Shown piece by piece: positions 47,461 through 55,975 of a DNA stretch of 64,000 bases. Source of the stretch: Flavobacterium limnophilum. Lineage in GTDB: Bacteria; Bacteroidota; Bacteroidia; Flavobacteriales; Flavobacteriaceae. Where the stretch lies: positions 3,596,001 to 3,660,000 of the forward strand of contig NZ_CP114289.2 in assembly GCF_027111315.2 (NCBI RefSeq), read 5' to 3'. How positions within the stretch are numbered: position 1 is the stretch's first letter; every line of letters starts with the position of its first letter. The notes under the pieces are model-generated. The model made no database searches, was not told the origin of the DNA, and was given only the letters and a program-made list of their open reading frames with translations. The translations under genes were made by a program, and so were the position numbers.

Positions 47461-47784
47461 GTTTGATTTATTTAAAATTAATAATGGCTAAATTAGCCTT
47501 ATAGCTGCCAAAGAATGTTACACAATTATTAATATAAATTATATTATTACTTTGATATTTAATAAATTACTAGTCCAAATAGAGCATAGAAATTCTTTTT
47601 CGTTTTTTATTTCAAAATAAAAGATTACTTTACCTTGTTATTATTCACTTTGGCGTTTAGTGAATATATTCATAAAGGATAGCAAGACATCTTGGATTCG
47701 ACCTAGTTAAATAGCTTCTGATTGCCACCTTCCGCACAATGACAATAAATAATTCCTTATTTTTGCAGCAAATTAAACTGAATT
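47461..47784. other. Divergent intergenic region (lipocalin / metG)
   Basis: 324 bases. The metG -7 box is at 47758-47765. A degenerate dispersed element lies at about 47720-47745 (GATTGCCACCTTCCGCACAATGAC; compare 10314-10334). The rest is AT-rich with no coding frame. Confidence 0.6.
47758..47765 (+). promoter_or_regulatory. -7 box for metG
   Basis: TATTTTTG matches TAnnTTTG, 19 bases before the ATG at 47785. No clear -33 TTG at proper distance. Confidence 0.5.
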
Positions 47785-49845
47785 ATGTTACAGAATCCAA
47801 AAAGATATACCATTACGGCGGCATTGCCTTATACAAACGGACCCATTCATATTGGGCATTTGGCGGGTGTTTACGTGCCTTCGGATATTTATTCTCGTTA
47901 TTTAAGATTGCAAGGAAGAGACGTTTTGTTTGTGTGCGGAAGCGACGAACACGGCGTGGCGATTTCGATGAAAGCCAAGAAAGAAGGCGTTACTCCGCAG
48001 GAAGTAATCGACAAATACGATGGAATTATCCGGAAATCATTCTCGGATTTTGGAATTTCGTTTGATAATTATTCCAGAACTTCGGCGAAAGTTCATCACG
48101 AAACGGCTTCGGAATTTTTTAGAACCTTGTATGATAAAGGTGATTTTATCGAGGAAGTGACCGAACAATTGTATGATGCGAAAGCAGATCAGTTTTTGGC
48201 AGACCGTTTTGTGGTGGGAACTTGCCCAAAATGTGGTAACGAAGAAGCCTATGGCGACCAATGCGAAAAATGTGGTTCGACTTTAAATGCTACGGATTTG
48301 ATTAATCCAAAATCGACTATTACGGGAGAAACTCCTATTTTGAAATCGACAAAACACTGGTTTTTGCCTTTGGATCGTTATGAAGATTTCTTGAAAGAGT
48401 GGATTCTCGTTGGACATAAAAATGACTGGAAACCCAATGTTTACGGACAAGTAAAATCTTGGATTGACGGTGGACTGGAACCTCGCGCAGTAACTCGTGA
48501 CCTCGATTGGGGAATTGATGTTCCTGTGGAAGGTGCCGAAGGAAAAAAATTATATGTTTGGTTTGATGCGCCGATTGGCTACATTTCTTCTTCGAAAGAA
48601 TGGGCTGCGAGAGAAGGAAAAGATTGGAAACCTTATTGGAAAGATGAAGACACAAAATTGGTTCACTTTATAGGGAAAGACAATATTGTTTTCCATTGCA
48701 TCATTTTCCCGGCAATGTTGAAAGCCGAAGGAAGCTATATTTTGCCAGACAATGTTCCTGCGAATGAGTTCTTGAATTTAGAAGGAAACAAACTTTCTAC
48801 ATCTAAAAACTGGGCCGTTTGGTTGCACGAATACTTGGAAGAATTTCCGAATCAACAAGATGTTTTGCGTTATGCTTTGACATCGAATGCACCAGAAACG
48901 AAGGACAATGATTTTACTTGGAAAGATTTTCAAGCAAGAAACAATAATGAATTAGTAGCGATTTTTGGAAACTTCATCAATCGTGTGGTGGTTTTGACCA
49001 ATAAATATTACGAAGGAATTGTCCCAAGTCCAAAGGAACTTTCGGAAGTAGATGAACAAACTTTAGCGGAATTAAAGGCTTATCCAGCCGTGATTTCGAG
49101 TTCTATCGAACGTTATAGATTCCGTGAAGCTTTGGGCGAATTGATGAACGTTGCCCGATTGGGAAATAAATACCTTGCCGACGAAGAGCCTTGGAAAATG
49201 GTGAAAACCGATCCAGCTCGTGTGCAAACCCAAATGTATGTGGCTTTGCAAATTGCTGCCGCTTTGAGTTCACTTTGTGAGCCTTTCTTGCCATTTACTG
49301 CTACAAAACTTTCAAGAATTCTGAAAATTGAAAATAAAATTGACTGGAAAACAGTTGCTGACAATTCCGATTTAATTCCTGCAGGACACCAAATTGGCGA
49401 AGCCGAATTGCTTTTTGCCAAAATTGAAGACGAAGAAATCCAAAAACAAATCGACAAATTGGAAGCTACAAAAACTGCCAATTACGCTGAAAATAAAGTA
49501 GCAGAACCTCAAAAAGAATTAATTCAGTTTGAGGATTTTGCCAAAATGGATTTGCGTGTCGGAACCATTCTAGAAGCAGAAAAAATGCCGAAAGCCAACA
49601 AATTGTTGATTCTAAAAGTTGATACTGGAATTGACGTTCGCACCATTGTTTCTGGAATTGCCGAGAGTTTCAAACCGGAAGACATCATCGGAAAGCGAGT
49701 AACAGTTTTAGTAAACTTGGCACCAAGAAACCTTCGTGGTGTGGAAAGCCAAGGAATGATTTTGATGACTAACAATGCCGAAGGCAAACTGGTTTTCGTG
49801 AACCCGGATGCTGATGGGGTTGCGAATGGTGAGACGATAAATTAA
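47785..49845 (+). CDS. metG: Methionyl-tRNA synthetase with C-terminal tRNA-binding domain
   Basis: 686 residues. It charges initiator and elongator tRNA-Met. Class I signature is [14 protein letters not shown] (HIGH) near residue 22. A zinc region ([19 protein letters not shown]) lies near 153-171. The KMSKS loop is [10 protein letters not shown] near 334. The C-terminal ~110 residues (~580-686; [20 protein letters not shown]) are an EMAP-II/Trbp111-like tRNA-binding domain that dimerises the enzyme. Full length. A strong hairpin follows the stop. Confidence 0.97.
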   Translation: MLQNPKRYTITAALPYTNGPIHIGHLAGVYVPSDIYSRYLRLQGRDVLFVCGSDEHGVAISMKAKKEGVTPQEVIDKYDGIIRKSFSDFGISFDNYSRTSAKVHHETASEFFRTLYDKGDFIEEVTEQLYDAKADQFLADRFVVGTCPKCGNEEAYGDQCEKCGSTLNATDLINPKSTITGETPILKSTKHWFLPLDRYEDFLKEWILVGHKNDWKPNVYGQVKSWIDGGLEPRAVTRDLDWGIDVPVEGAEGKKLYVWFDAPIGYISSSKEWAAREGKDWKPYWKDEDTKLVHFIGKDNIVFHCIIFPAMLKAEGSYILPDNVPANEFLNLEGNKLSTSKNWAVWLHEYLEEFPNQQDVLRYALTSNAPETKDNDFTWKDFQARNNNELVAIFGNFINRVVVLTNKYYEGIVPSPKELSEVDEQTLAELKAYPAVISSSIERYRFREALGELMNVARLGNKYLADEEPWKMVKTDPARVQTQMYVALQIAAALSSLCEPFLPFTATKLSRILKIENKIDWKTVADNSDLIPAGHQIGEAELLFAKIEDEEIQKQIDKLEATKTANYAENKVAEPQKELIQFEDFAKMDLRVGTILEAEKMPKANKLLILKVDTGIDVRTIVSGIAESFKPEDIIGKRVTVLVNLAPRNLRGVESQGMILMTNNAEGKLVFVNPDADGVANGETIN

Positions 49846-49851
49846 AAGACC

Positions 49852-49910
49852 AACACGGATTTCACAAATTAGCACAAATTAATCTGTGCTAATTTGTGAA
49901 ATCTGTGTTT
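49852..49910. repeat. Long hairpin between metG and HAD gene
   Basis: 25-base arms (49852-49876 and 49885-49909) differ at one position that still pairs G-U in RNA, around an 8-base loop. An A-rich stretch follows. A related string (ACACATTAGCACACAAATTT) occurs at about 9457-9476, so this looks like a dispersed element reused as a terminator. Confidence 0.8.
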
Positions 49911-49924
49911 AAAAAAATAAAGAA

Positions 49925-50614
49925 ATGAACCTAAAAGTAATTGCTTTCGACGCCGATGATACCTTATTCGTGAACGAGCCATATTTTCAGGAAACAGAAC
50001 AAAAGTTCTGTGGCTTGATGGAGGATTATTTGTCGCATCAAGGAATTTCGCAAGAACTCTTTAGGATTGAAATAGCCAACTTGAAAATCTATGGTTACGG
50101 CATCAAAGCCTATATTCTTTCGATGATCGAGGCAGCGATGAAAATATCGAACAATACCATTCCAGTTGAAGTCATCGAAAAAATCATTGAATACGGTAAA
50201 GAATTACTCGAAAAACCTATTGAGTTATTAGACGGTGTTGAAGAAACTCTACAGGCTTTACACGGAAAATACAAATTAGTGGTTGCCACCAAAGGAGATT
50301 TACTGGACCAACGTAGAAAATTGCATAATTCAGGTTTAGGCAAATATTTCCATCACATTGAAGTGATGTCTGACAAACAAGAAGTGGATTATACCGACTT
50401 ATTAAAACGTTTGGAGATTCAACCTAATGAATTCTTTATGATTGGTAATTCCTTAAAATCGGATGTTTTGCCGGTTTTGGCCATTGGCGGTTATGCTGTT
50501 CACATTCCATTTCACACTACTTGGGCACATGAAAAAATTGACCATAAAGTAATACACGAAAAATTTTTTACATTTGATAAAATAACTGATGTACTCAAAA
50601 AAATAAATACTTAA
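49925..50614 (+). CDS. HAD-superfamily hydrolase
   Basis: 229 residues. Motif I is AFDADDTLF (nucleophile Asp9, general acid Asp11). Motif II is VVATKGDL. Motif III Lys lies before MSDKQEVDY, and motif IV is FMIGNSLKSDVLP, where the usual GD/GDS is GNS-xxxD. A helical cap (~20-95) marks a C1-type phosphatase. The substrate is a small phospho-metabolite, unknown. It follows metG by 79 bases with a hairpin between, so probably separate. Confidence 0.88.
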   Translation: MNLKVIAFDADDTLFVNEPYFQETEQKFCGLMEDYLSHQGISQELFRIEIANLKIYGYGIKAYILSMIEAAMKISNNTIPVEVIEKIIEYGKELLEKPIELLDGVEETLQALHGKYKLVVATKGDLLDQRRKLHNSGLGKYFHHIEVMSDKQEVDYTDLLKRLEIQPNEFFMIGNSLKSDVLPVLAIGGYAVHIPFHTTWAHEKIDHKVIHEKFFTFDKITDVLKKINT

Positions 50615-50883
50615 TATCCTCGACTGTTTTCACAAGCATTATTTGTTTTTTTTTTATATTTTTCAAATCCTTACACCTCCAAATTAATCCTTCCACACTA
50701 TTTAGAATAATCATATCCCGTATCTACTTCAAATTCATCAATAATTAAACCCATAAATTATTGAAAAACAAAAAAAACATAGTTTTATATAATTATCACT
50801 AATTCTTACGTAATTCACGGTTTTCCTAGCTTTATTGAGGCTTATGCCATAAATTCGCAGCACTAAATTTAAAACAAAAAATT
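50615..50883. other. AT-rich promoter region of the OmpA gene
   Basis: 269 bases with no coding frame. It should hold a strong promoter for the OmpA-family gene, but no convincing TTG/TAnnTTTG pair is visible. Confidence 0.5.
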
Positions 50884-52086
50884 ATGAAAAAAATTATACT
50901 GACGTTGATTTTTGCTGGTTCATTTGCAAGCTTAAAAGCTCAAACTGAAACTGAAAAAAAGGAAAGCAACAACGACTACAACAAATGGTCGGTTGAATTA
51001 GATGGAGGATTTAACAAACCACAAAGACCGATGGGAGCAGGTGCTTACACCGAAATAGTTAGTCCTTATGTGGTTAATCTTGGGGCAAGATATATGTTCA
51101 ACAACAAATTCGGTTTGAAAGCTGATTTTGGCTATAACTCTTTTCAAGAAGAAACAGGATCGGTTAATTTTGACACTAAACTTTACAGAGTAGCTGTACA
51201 AGGAGTCGTAAACGCAGGTAGAGTTTTAAATTTTGAAGATTGGACAAATACAATCGGTTTGTTATTGCATGCTGGTGTTGGTGTTGCGCAACTTGAAGAC
51301 CAAAATTCTGCTGGCAAAGACAAAATGGGTAATTTTATTGGAGGTGTAACGGGTCAAATTAGATTAAGTGACAGATTTGCTTTAACAGGAGATTTTACTA
51401 CCATTGTTACTGCAAAACAAGATCTTAATTTTGACGGAAGTAATTTTAATGGAACCAATGGCTTTCAAGGAATTCTTTTCACAGGTACTGCGGGTTTAAC
51501 TTATTACTTAGGTAAAAACACAAAACATGCTGACTGGGTTGTTATAAATCCTACAGCTGAATTAGAGGACAAATTGGCTGCTTTAGAAGCTAAATTAACT
51601 CAAGATTCTGATAATGATGGCGTAGCTGACTTTAAAGACGAAGAGCCGAACTCTGCTCCTGGCGCAGTGGTTAATACAAAAGGAAAAACTATTGTAGTAA
51701 AAGATGCTCAAGGCACTGTTGTTCAGACGACAGAATCAGACCTTAAAACATTAATTAATGGTGGATACGTTGGAGTTTATTATGACTTTAACAAATCTAC
51801 ACCTACTGCAGATTCTACTGGAAATATTGATTTTATCTTGACTTACCTTAGAAACAATCCTTCTGCTAATATTGAAATTACAGGATATGCTGATGAGATT
51901 GGAAGCACTTCTTACAACAATACATTATCAAATGCAAGAGCCAATAATGTAAAAGAAACTTTGGTTAAAGCTAATGTTGACGCATCAAGATTGACAATAG
52001 TTGGAGCTGGAGAAGATACTTCTGTAAGCAAAGATTCTGATTCTGCTAGAAGTCTAGTTAGAAAAGTTACTTTTAAAATAAAATAA
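50884..52086 (+). CDS. OmpA family outer-membrane porin-like protein
   Basis: 400 residues. Signal peptide 1-19 (GSFASLKAQT). An eight-stranded OmpA-like barrel spans ~30-215 (KWSVELDGGFNKP to AGLTYYLGKN). A short calcium-binding thrombospondin type 3-like segment (DSDNDGVADFKDEEP) follows at ~240. The C-terminal OmpA domain (~285-400) has VGVYYDFNKSTPT, ITGYADEIGSTSYNNTLSNARA and RLTIVGAGED. It anchors the outer membrane to peptidoglycan and is usually an abundant protein in this group. Has its own strong terminator. Confidence 0.93.
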   Translation: MKKIILTLIFAGSFASLKAQTETEKKESNNDYNKWSVELDGGFNKPQRPMGAGAYTEIVSPYVVNLGARYMFNNKFGLKADFGYNSFQEETGSVNFDTKLYRVAVQGVVNAGRVLNFEDWTNTIGLLLHAGVGVAQLEDQNSAGKDKMGNFIGGVTGQIRLSDRFALTGDFTTIVTAKQDLNFDGSNFNGTNGFQGILFTGTAGLTYYLGKNTKHADWVVINPTAELEDKLAALEAKLTQDSDNDGVADFKDEEPNSAPGAVVNTKGKTIVVKDAQGTVVQTTESDLKTLINGGYVGVYYDFNKSTPTADSTGNIDFILTYLRNNPSANIEITGYADEIGSTSYNNTLSNARANNVKETLVKANVDASRLTIVGAGEDTSVSKDSDSARSLVRKVTFKIK

Positions 52087-52107
52087 GCTAAGCTTTTTTT
52101 AGCACAC

Positions 52108-52143
52108 AAAAAGCCCTAAAGGAAATTTCTTTTAGGGCTTTTT
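52108..52143 (+). terminator. OmpA gene terminator
   Basis: AAAAAGCCCTAAA (52108-52120) pairs with TTTAGGGCTTTTT (52131-52143) and ends in a T-run. Confidence 0.9.
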
Positions 52144-52183
52144 TATTCGTTGTCTAGTCCTGAAAAAAGTAAAAGAATTGCCC

Positions 52184-52191
52184 TATTTTTG
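52184..52191 (+). promoter_or_regulatory. -7 box for the CAT-like gene
   Basis: TATTTTTG matches TAnnTTTG, 23 bases before ATG 52215. It excludes the in-frame GTG start at 52191. Confidence 0.5.
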
Positions 52192-52214
52192 TGAAAATAA
52201 ATTTTTGCAAAACA

Positions 52215-52844
52215 ATGAAAACCCTTTTAGACCTTGAAAATTGGAACCGAAAAGAACATTTTCTGTTTTTTAAACAATTCGAAGAACCTTTCTTTGGTTT
52301 AACCGTCGAAATAGATTGCACGAAAGCCTATGCAACTGCCAAACAATTGGGGACTTCCTTTTTTACTTACTATTTGCACAAAACCATGGTTGCCGTAAAT
52401 GCAATTGAATCCTTTCGTTATCGAATAATTGACAATGCCATTTACATTTTTGATACCATTGATGTCTCCGCAACCATAATGCGCGAAGACCATACTTTCG
52501 GGTTTTCGTTGATTGAATATTCACCCGATTTTGAAATTTTTGCAAAAAACACGTCAGAAGAAATTCAAAGAATACAAAACACATCGGGACTTTTAACCCG
52601 AGAATTTCCAAACAATAATTTAATTCATTTTTCGGCCGTTCCTTGGATCAATTTCACGTCCCTTTCTCACGCCAGAAGCTTTACTTTTCCAGATAGTTGC
52701 CCTAAAATTTCTTTTGGAAAAATGATGATTGGCGAAGACGGCAAAAGAACCATGTCGATGTCCATTCACGTACATCATGGATTGATGGATGGTTATCACG
52801 TTGCCCAATTTCTGGATTATTTTCAGGAATTGATGAATCAATAA
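52215..52844 (+). CDS. Chloramphenicol acetyltransferase-like protein
   Basis: 209 residues from ATG 52215. Residue order follows the CAT fold: WNRKEHFLFFKQFEEPFFGL near the start, SFFTYYLHKTMVAVN, and catalytic His in SIHVHHGLMDGYHVAQFL near residue 190 (HHxxxDG). The normal active-site elements are kept. Chromosomal CAT-like proteins in Bacteroidota often act on other acceptors, so resistance should not be assumed. Sits alone between the OmpA terminator and ferritin. Confidence 0.88.
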   Translation: MKTLLDLENWNRKEHFLFFKQFEEPFFGLTVEIDCTKAYATAKQLGTSFFTYYLHKTMVAVNAIESFRYRIIDNAIYIFDTIDVSATIMREDHTFGFSLIEYSPDFEIFAKNTSEEIQRIQNTSGLLTREFPNNNLIHFSAVPWINFTSLSHARSFTFPDSCPKISFGKMMIGEDGKRTMSMSIHVHHGLMDGYHVAQFLDYFQELMNQ

Positions 52845-53003
52845 TTTGCATTCATTCCCTTTTTGACAAATTGAATTCAAAAAATTAAACATTTTTAATA
52901 AAACAACCCTTATTTTAAAGGAATTCCAAGAAGTTGAATCTTTTCTTAAAGCAATCATCCGCTTTGAATTATTTTTTTTTAACTTTACTAAAAACTTACA
53001 ATT

Positions 53004-53519
53004 ATGCTGTCAAAAAATATAGAAATCGCTTTAAACAAACAAATTCGCATTGAGGCAGAGTCTTCCCAAATTTATTTGTCAATGGCCTGTTGGTCGGAAG
53101 TGAGTGGCTTGGAAGGAATCGCCAAGTTTATGTATGCCCAATCCGACGAAGAACGTCTACACATGCTCAAGTTGATAAAATACGTGAACGAGCGCGGAGG
53201 CCACGCACAAATCACCGATTTGAAAGCGCCCAAAACCACTTACGAAACTTTTAAAGGAATGTTTGAGGAACTGTACAAACACGAGATTTTTGTTTCCAAT
53301 TCCATCAATGAATTGGTGCACATCACTTTTGAAGAAAAGGATTATGCCACGCACAACTTCCTGCAATGGTATGTTGCCGAACAAATTGAAGAGGAAGCTA
53401 CCGCCAAAACCATTTTAGACAAAATCAACTTGATTGGCGACGACAAAGGAGGCTTGTACTTATTTGACCGGGACATCCAACAAATTGCGGTTGCCGCAAG
53501 TGCTTCCGCTCCAAAATAG
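53004..53519 (+). CDS. ftnA: Ferritin
   Basis: 171 residues, non-haem four-helix bundle that assembles as a 24-mer to oxidise and store iron. Ferroxidase ligands are visible: Glu in IRIEAESSQIYLSMACW, the ExxH pair in SDEERLHMLKL, and Glu/Gln in LQWYVAEQIEEEAT. Length matches bacterial ferritin (FtnA). The start region shows TAACTTTA only as a weak -7. Followed by a strong terminator. Confidence 0.95.
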   Translation: MLSKNIEIALNKQIRIEAESSQIYLSMACWSEVSGLEGIAKFMYAQSDEERLHMLKLIKYVNERGGHAQITDLKAPKTTYETFKGMFEELYKHEIFVSNSINELVHITFEEKDYATHNFLQWYVAEQIEEEATAKTILDKINLIGDDKGGLYLFDRDIQQIAVAASASAPK

Positions 53520-53537
53520 TCGTTACCCTGACAACTG

Positions 53538-53575
53538 AAAATGCCTTCAAGAATTTGATTTTCTTGAAGGCATTT
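53538..53575 (+). terminator. Ferritin gene terminator
   Basis: AAATGCCTTCAAGAA (53538-53552) pairs perfectly with TTCTTGAAGGCATTT (53561-53575), followed by a T-run. Confidence 0.9.
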
Positions 53576-53624
53576 TTTTTATCAAAAAACACATAAACTT
53601 TATTTAGAATAGATAAAAACAACA

Positions 53625-53632
53625 TACCTTTG
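53625..53632 (+). promoter_or_regulatory. -7 box for the Lys/Cys-rich small gene
   Basis: TACCTTTG matches TAnnTTTG. It overlaps a possible TTG start at 53630, so translation should begin further on, at GTG 53657. Confidence 0.55.
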
Positions 53633-53656
53633 TATTGGTTTTTAATTCTTTACAAA

Positions 53657-53833
53657 GTGAGCAAGAAAGAAAAGGAAAAAGATAAAAAAAAGAAAAAGAA
53701 GAAAAAAGACAATCTTGACAAAATCAAGAAAGCAAAAAAATGCAAGTCTAGCTGTTGCGAAAAATATAAAAAAAGCGAAAAGAAACGTTGCGACCGCTGT
53801 CCAATGTTTGATTTATTTAAAATTGTTTCCTAA
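53657..53833 (+). CDS. Small Lys- and Cys-rich protein
   Basis: 58 residues from GTG 53657. The first ~30 residues are almost all Lys/Asp/Glu with a run of eight Lys. The C-terminal half carries five Cys in CKSSCCEKYKKSEKKRCDRC, followed by PMFDLFKIVS. CxxxCC plus CxxC suggests a zinc or iron-sulfur site on a basic tail. It has its own promoter and a perfect terminator between ferritin and the HRDC gene, so it is very likely expressed. The family is not known to me. A role next to metal storage is a guess. Confidence 0.72.
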   Translation: MSKKEKEKDKKKKKKKKDNLDKIKKAKKCKSSCCEKYKKSEKKRCDRCPMFDLFKIVS

Positions 53834-53836
53834 TTC

Positions 53837-53863
53837 AAATGCCCTCCGATTGAGAGGGCATTT
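53837..53863. terminator. Terminator shared by small Cys-rich gene and HRDC gene
   Basis: AAATGCCCTC (53837-53846) pairs with GAGGGCATTT (53854-53863), 4 bases after the stop codon and followed by a T-run. It also lies downstream of the convergent HRDC gene. Confidence 0.85.
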
Positions 53864-53904
53864 TTGGTTAAAAATTTATTTCAAAAATTTATTAATTTTC
53901 AATT

Positions 53905-54333
53905 CTACAAAGCATTTAAAAGTGAAATGATATCATCGCCGTAATTAGCTGTTTTATTTTCTCCAAACCCTTTTACAGTTTTAAAATCCTCAAGACTTTG
54001 TGGTTTTTTGATGGCAATGGAAACCAATTCTGAATTATGACAAATCATATAGTGAGGCAACATTAATTGCTGCGCCTTATCACTTCTCCATTTTTTCAAA
54101 GCAAAATAGATTTTCTTTTCCTCAAATGTTAATTCTGTGTCATTAACAGCAGATTTACTTTCCTTTTTTGGTTCATAAAAAACAACAGCAGACCAAAAAT
54201 CCACGGTTGTAGTAGTTACAAAATTCGTGGAAGTCAATTTGATTTCGACAGAATCCAGAAACTGGTTCATCCTGTTTTGATCTTCCTGACAATGCTCTTT
54301 ATCAAGGCGGATATTAAAAACTTTGATGTTCAT
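53905..54333 (-). CDS. HRDC-domain protein
   Basis: 142 residues. The C-terminal ~70 residues are an HRDC helical domain (YFALKKWRSDKAQQLMLPHYMICHNSELVSIA, SLEDFKTVKGFGENKTANYG), usually found on RecQ helicases and RNase D as a nucleic-acid arm. The N-terminal ~65 residues are a small alpha/beta part (NIKVFNIRLDKEHCQEDQNR) with no helicase motif. This stand-alone form is conserved in Flavobacteriaceae. It lies 22 bases after ssb on the same strand, so probably co-transcribed and a DNA-maintenance accessory. Confidence 0.87.
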   Translation of the reverse strand: MNIKVFNIRLDKEHCQEDQNRMNQFLDSVEIKLTSTNFVTTTTVDFWSAVVFYEPKKESKSAVNDTELTFEEKKIYFALKKWRSDKAQQLMLPHYMICHNSELVSIAIKKPQSLEDFKTVKGFGENKTANYGDDIISLLNAL

Positions 54334-54355
54334 GGCTAACTATTTAAAAGTTAAA

Positions 54356-54688
54356 CTATTTTCCCAAAAGCAAAATATCATTCGCCACGATTTCAGTAAC
54401 ATAGCGTTTTTCTCCGTTTTTGTCAAGATAATCACTGTAAGTTAGTTTCCCTTCTATACAAATTTCTTTGCCTTTAGTAACATATTTTTCAATGATTTCG
54501 GCAACTTTCCCCCAAGCTTTCACTTTGTGCCATTCTGTTTTTTCTACTTTGTCCCCATTTTCTTTGTAATAAACTTCGTTGGTGGCCATTGTGATATTGG
54601 CTACTTTTTTTCCTCCATCAAGATTTTTGATTTCTGGCTCTTGTCCTACGTGACCGATTAACTGTACTGTGTTTTTCATTGCATTCAT
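54356..54688 (-). CDS. ssb: Single-stranded DNA-binding protein
   Basis: 110 residues, an OB fold (NTVQLIGHVGQEPEIKNLDGGKKVANITMATNE, WHKVKAWGKVAEIIEKYV, LTYSDYLDKNGEKRYVTEI). It lacks the acidic C-terminal tail (DDDIPF-type) through which replicative SSB recruits partners, and ends GK. It may be an accessory paralogue used in repair or competence. ATG at 54688 or, in frame, 54679. The HRDC gene follows 22 bases later. Confidence 0.93.
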   Translation of the reverse strand: MNAMKNTVQLIGHVGQEPEIKNLDGGKKVANITMATNEVYYKENGDKVEKTEWHKVKAWGKVAEIIEKYVTKGKEICIEGKLTYSDYLDKNGEKRYVTEIVANDILLLGK

Positions 54689-54807
54689 GGCGTTTAAATT
54701 TAAATTGTTGGTGTATAATTATTTTTTGCTGAATTGTTCGTTCAAATCAACAGGGCAAAGATGCGACGGCTTTAAAATTTTATTCGGTAGATAACTGCTT
54801 ACTTTCG

Positions 54808-54857
54808 GTTGTAACTATTTGTAACCGTTTGTAAATGGAAAATATTCATTATATTTG
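54808..54857 (+). promoter_or_regulatory. Promoter of the YfiT-like gene with three 10-bp repeats
   Basis: TTTG (54828-54831), 18-bp spacer, TATATTTG (54850-54857): a textbook match. GTAAC/GTAAA preceded by TT(T) recurs at 54811, 54821 and 54831, at exact 10-bp spacing, overlapping the -33 box. This helical-turn phasing suggests a regulator bound on one DNA face. The TTG at 54855 lies in the -7 box, so ATG 54888 is the start. Confidence 0.7.
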
Positions 54858-54887
54858 GTTGATTTTAACAGAATTAATGACTATCCA

Positions 54888-55436
54888 ATGAAAAACCATT
54901 TAACCCTAGAAAAGCTAAAATTTCCGATTGGAAAATTTCACAGACCTGATCCCATAACCGAAAATGATTTGGAAACTTGGATTGCAACCATCGAAAATTT
55001 TCCTTCCAAAATAAAAAACCTGACTTCAACCCTTTCTGTCGAAGAATTGAATTGGGTGTATCGACCAAAAGGTTGGTGCATCAAACAAGTCGTGCATCAT
55101 TGTGCCGACAGCCACATCAATAGTATTGTTCGATTTAAACTGGCTTTGACCGAAGATGTTCCAACGATAAAACCTTATGAAGAAGCATTGTGGGCTGAAC
55201 TCGCCGATGGCAATTCGAACGATATTTTTCCCTCCCTTCAAATCATCGAAGGCGTTCATGCTCGTTGGGTTTTACTTTTGAAAAGTCTTGGCAAAAAAGA
55301 ATTAAACCGACAATTTTTCCATCCAGAAAACCTCAAATTGGCTAATTTAGAGGAAACCATTGGAGTTTATGCTTGGCATTGCAACCATCATTTGGCACAT
55401 ATTGAACAAGCCTTGTTGCACAAAGGTCAATTTTAA
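54888..55436 (+). CDS. YfiT/BstA-like DinB-family metal-dependent transferase
   Basis: 182 residues from ATG 54888. A DinB four-helix bundle; the three His metal ligands lie in VVHHCADSH and WHCNHHLAHIEQAL. The N-terminal KFHRPDPITENDLETWIATI and LNWVYRPKGWCIKQVVHH follow YfiT of Bacillus, once called a metal hydrolase and now linked to bacillithiol transfer. Flavobacteria make bacillithiol-type thiols in some lineages, so a detoxifying thiol transferase is plausible. Activity is not proven by the sequence. Confidence 0.88.
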   Translation: MKNHLTLEKLKFPIGKFHRPDPITENDLETWIATIENFPSKIKNLTSTLSVEELNWVYRPKGWCIKQVVHHCADSHINSIVRFKLALTEDVPTIKPYEEALWAELADGNSNDIFPSLQIIEGVHARWVLLLKSLGKKELNRQFFHPENLKLANLEETIGVYAWHCNHHLAHIEQALLHKGQF

Positions 55437-55490
55437 GAAATGTATCTATTAAATTTTATGATAAAAGTCGAAATATTTAAAATAAATTTC

Positions 55491-55562
55491 AAACCATTAA
55501 GAAATTTAAGATCCATTAAGAAAAACACAAAACTTAATTTGCTTAATGCCTCTTAATGGTTT
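55491..55562. repeat. CATTAAGA-type inverted repeat
   Basis: AAACCATTAAGA (55491-55502) and TCTTAATGGTTT (55551-55562) are perfect inverted copies. Between them further CATTAAG/CTTAATG units recur. A dispersed short element lying in the 172-base gap before the zinc-ribbon gene. Confidence 0.7.
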
Positions 55563-55608
55563 AAAAAAATGTTTGCAATATTTACAATAGCGTTTTAAAA
55601 CGAAAACT

Positions 55609-55959
55609 ATGGACAAAACCTGCCTGGAATGTGGAGACAAAATTGTGGGTCGCGAGGACAAAAAATTTTGCAGCGACGGTTGCCGCAATGCCTACAACAA
55701 CAAAATAAACAAGGACAGCACTAATTTTATGCGCAACGTAAACAACAAATTGCGCAAAAACTACCGTATTCTTTCGGCATTGAATGTCGATGGAAAAGGA
55801 AAAACCACCAAGTCAAAACTGTTGAGCAAAGGATTCGATTTTGAATTTTTTACCAATATTTTGGAAACCAAAACCGGAAACACCTACTATTTTGTTTACA
55901 ATCAAGGCTATCGTGTTTTAGAAGACGACTATTATATGCTGGTCAAAAAAGAAATTTAG
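55609..55959 (+). CDS. Zinc-ribbon protein
   Basis: 116 residues. An N-terminal treble-clef zinc ribbon has CLECGDKIVGREDKKFCSDGC (CxxC...CxxxC) then RNAYNNKINKD. The rest (NKLRKNYRILSALNVDGKGKTTK, YYFVYNQGYRVLEDDYYMLV) is a small conserved C-terminal domain. Found widely in Bacteroidota without assigned function; the ribbon suggests nucleic-acid or protein binding. It ends 16 bases before the M28 peptidase gene, so the two are likely co-transcribed. Confidence 0.87.
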   Translation: MDKTCLECGDKIVGREDKKFCSDGCRNAYNNKINKDSTNFMRNVNNKLRKNYRILSALNVDGKGKTTKSKLLSKGFDFEFFTNILETKTGNTYYFVYNQGYRVLEDDYYMLVKKEI

Positions 55960-55975
55960 ATCCCAATCTACCATT

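Noticed and set aside
52215..52844. Acquired chloramphenicol-resistance gene
   Set aside because: The protein has the CAT fold and His motif, but base composition matches neighbours and there is no mobile context; a housekeeping acyltransferase is more likely.
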